Source of the DNA: Phycisphaerae bacterium
Lineage (GTDB): Bacteria; Planctomycetota; Phycisphaerae; Sedimentisphaerales; Anaerohalosphaeraceae
Reading direction: 5' to 3'
DNA: 26,711 bases
Assembly: GCA_021736615.1 (NCBI GenBank)
Contig: JAIPFN010000094.1
Location: 1-26,711, forward strand
The position numbers were made by a program, and so were the translations under genes. Positions 25,022-26,711 of this stretch are shown in pieces. The notes below the pieces were generated by a model that made no database searches, was not told where the DNA came from, and saw only the letters and a program-made list of their open reading frames with translations. Numbering within the stretch: the first letter of the stretch is position 1; each line of letters starts with the position of its first letter.

Positions 25022-25074
25022 ATTTGCTTTAGTGTCCGGAAATAATCCCTGCAATGACAGAATCCAGAGCAAAT
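25022..25074 (+). ncRNA. Possible structured leader RNA of the surface-protein gene
   Basis: ATTTGCTTT (25022-25030) pairs with AGAGCAAAT (25066-25074) in a 9-bp stem with one G-U pair, closing a 35-base internal region. A second smaller hairpin, GTTCAG/CTGAAC, follows around 25094-25117. No known riboswitch class is recognised; this could be chance pairing in AT-rich DNA. Confidence 0.25.
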
Positions 25075-25242
25075 CAGTCAGAGGGGGACTTCGTTCAGAG
25101 TTACGTTTGACTGAACTTTACATTTCGGCGAACACACCTTTTGGAGCAAAAATTTAAAAGCCATTAAAATTCGTGTTTTATTTATGTCAATCAGTTTCGA
25201 TGCTGATTGCTAATTCATTACTTTTTTTAAGGATTACAGAAG

Positions 25243-26711
25243 ATGAAGAAGCAGAAGTTACTATTGTTTTTGGCTATGATGATCGCGGTCATCTTAGCGG
25301 CTGGAACGGCAATGGCCGGTACCATCAGTTATATCCCGATCACCGGCGATGAAGACTGCGGTATACGTTAAGACATAACTTATACCCACGCACTCGATTT
25401 CGGCACTACAGACCCTGTACCGGTCAACGGCGTCGTATTTGGCAAAGTTGACAAAACCAGTGGTTTTCCGTCAATTGCCGGAACATCACAAACAGTCGGA
25501 ACCGGTGACACTAATTATACTAATGACAATCCCGGCTGGGAAGCCATTGTAAACGCTACCGGGAATATTAAGAAAGTCATAAGTGATATGCTAGCCGGCC
25601 AGACTCAAGTAGTGATTAATCTTACTGGTCTTACCTCTGGGCAGGTATATAAGTTTAAACTTTACAATCACCATTGGGGCAATGAAGCCGGTGACCGTGT
25701 CATGCAAATCGGTTTTGTTACTGACGGCAGTGGCACAGATATGACCAATGCTGAAAACACAGCGGATTTCAATGAAGATGACGCGACCCAGCTTGATCCG
25801 GCTTTTGACACCTATAACCAAGTATACGCATTGGAATATGAATACAAGCTTGCACCCGGCGTGACGACCCTGACTGTGCTTGTAAATGCATCGAGCGGAA
25901 ACTATCACCTGTATGCTCTGACCAACGAAAAAATCGCCGGCCCTGAGATCGTTTACCCGAAGGACGGCGAAGCTGTTGCTTCAGACGAAATTACGTTTGA
26001 GTGGAATAATTTTGATCCTAATGGTGCAACTGAAACTTATGTCGATGTCTGGTTCGGTACTGATCCTAACAAAGTTACCGGTCCCGGAGCCGGAACCTAT
26101 ACAAAAGTAGTCAACGGCGAAAGCATTAGCTCTTTTGCCCTGACTCCAGACGGTGCTGGTGTTTATTACTGGCAGGTTGATTCATATCTCAACGGCAAGC
26201 CTACAACGGCAGGCGGTACGGTTGACTACTCTACCGGCGATCCTTGCATGATTGAAGGCAGTGTTCATATGTTTACAAACGACGGTCCTATCGTATCTGT
26301 GGATTTAGGTCCTGTTATGGTCACATGGTCCGGTGAGCCCGTGGATCTTATTGCAGACATTGATGATGACGGTGGTTCAGCTTTGACATATGCCTGGACG
26401 ACTGGCTCTTTGCCGGCCGGTGTTACTGCTGTTTTCGATCCCAGTGCAGATGTTGCGGCTCCTTCGGTTACATTCACTAAGGCAGCTTACTATTCTAATG
26501 CTAATATTGTCAATGCCGGTTTTGAAGCTGAGGTTCTTGATGAAGACGGTTGGGGCGGTGCTCCCGGATGGACCCAACTCGGACGTATGGGAAACTGGAA
26601 TCCTCCAGCTGATGCTTACGACGGAAGTGCTGTGCCCGAGGGCGTTATGTGCGCATGGGCCCAAACGAATGACGGCGGTCTTGCACAGGTTCTGGCCGAG
26701 ACTCTCGCGCC
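25243..26711 (+). pseudogene. Large exported protein, interrupted by an in-frame TAA and cut by the window edge
   Basis: The ATG at 25243 follows AAGGATTACAG and begins a clear signal peptide (KKQKLLLFLAMMIAVILAAG, cleaved after AMA at about residue 26). After CGIR a TAA codon at 25369-25371 ends the frame at 42 codons. The very same frame then continues without any stop for 1340 bases to the edge and encodes normal protein: ITYTHALDFG, an LPXTG-free beta-rich region with a sugar-binding-like NHHWGNEAGDRVMQIGF stretch, an Ig/FN3-like module (YPKDGEAVASDEITFEW to YYWQVDSY), a PKD/cadherin-like module (DLIADIDDDGGSALTYAW), and then the start of a domain with NAGFEAEVLDEDGW and PGWTQLG, of the kind found in planctomycete PEP-CTERM-type proteins. 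A nonsense mutation, an error or readthrough are all possible. Confidence 0.85.

Larger units (their letters stand above)
24175..25242. other. Long AT-rich spacer without a convincing gene
   Basis: About 1.07 kb between the divergent phosphatase and surface-protein genes. Short frames at 24181-24457 and 24906-25157 have no ribosome site and look like noise. The left third is T/G-rich on the plus strand with repeated CACTTTT/CACATTTTT words (24415-24455). The rest holds a repeat/palindrome cluster (24783-24822), an AACTTTTAAAGTT palindrome (24831-24843) and a possible leader hairpin (25022-25074). A regulatory RNA or long leader cannot be excluded. Confidence 0.6.

Noticed and set aside
25243..25371. 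A genuine 42-residue secreted peptide gene
   Set aside because: The same frame continues as protein-like sequence for over 1.3 kb after the stop, so an interrupted large gene explains the data better. A short peptide cannot be fully excluded.

Overview
The window looks like a chromosomal piece of a planctomycete, probably of the class Phycisphaerae. This is inferred from protein style, not from a marker gene. The pointers are exported proteins with dockerin-like Ca-binding repeats, BspA-type (DUF285) 25-residue repeats, long secreted proteins with Ig/PKD-like modules, an ECF sigma/anti-sigma pair, a minimal type II secretion/pseudopilin cluster with two GspF proteins, a REP-associated (Y1) transposase, and short dispersed palindromes. 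Genes are ordinary bacterial ones with Shine-Dalgarno sites.

Layout. 1-712 (-) is the 5' part of proA. 1194-1319 is a consensus promoter and a tRNA-Gly(TCC). 1479-3021 holds two unrecognised genes that share a duplicated leader; the second is bracketed by copies of a GGTTCCAGGAACC repeat. 3202-4692 is malQ. 5133-6563 is a secreted dockerin/BspA-repeat protein. A strong bidirectional terminator separates it from a minus-strand ACT-domain 2-hydroxyacid dehydrogenase (SerA-like) and a secreted GH32 fructan hydrolase. 9835-10897 (-) is an anti-sigma/ECF sigma pair, divergent from the secretion cluster at 11176-17941 (+). That cluster has a GspE-type ATPase, an exported protein of unknown function, GspF, a second GspF-like protein and three pseudopilin-like genes. 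18003-19700 (-) is a YhgE/Pip-type ABC-2 membrane protein. 19798-20609 is a RAYT transposase unit with its palindromes. 20824-22743 is a secreted S15 (X-Pro dipeptidyl-peptidase-like) hydrolase, 22912-24174 (-) a GAF-PP2C (RsbU-like) phosphatase, and after about 1 kb of AT-rich spacer a large exported protein runs off the right end.

Main points of interest. (1) The GspE ATPase is broken by a single-base frameshift exactly inside the Walker A lysine codon/A-run, with the rest of the gene intact in the -1 frame. (2) The exported protein at 25243 has an in-frame TAA after 42 codons, and the same frame then stays open for more than 1.3 kb to the window end. (3) The RAYT is flanked by GGTTCCAGGAACC palindromes, and the same palindrome recurs about 17 kb away as direct repeats bracketing a small gene, which suggests a REP/REPIN family mobilised by this transposase. 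(4) Several small palindrome and repeat families (ATGT-GGC hairpins, a 34-bp CCCGAAGCGC repeat, GCTAANN heptamers) are scattered through the intergenic DNA, and one of them has become the C-terminus of a protein.

No rRNA, CRISPR array, replication origin, prophage or recognised defence system was seen.
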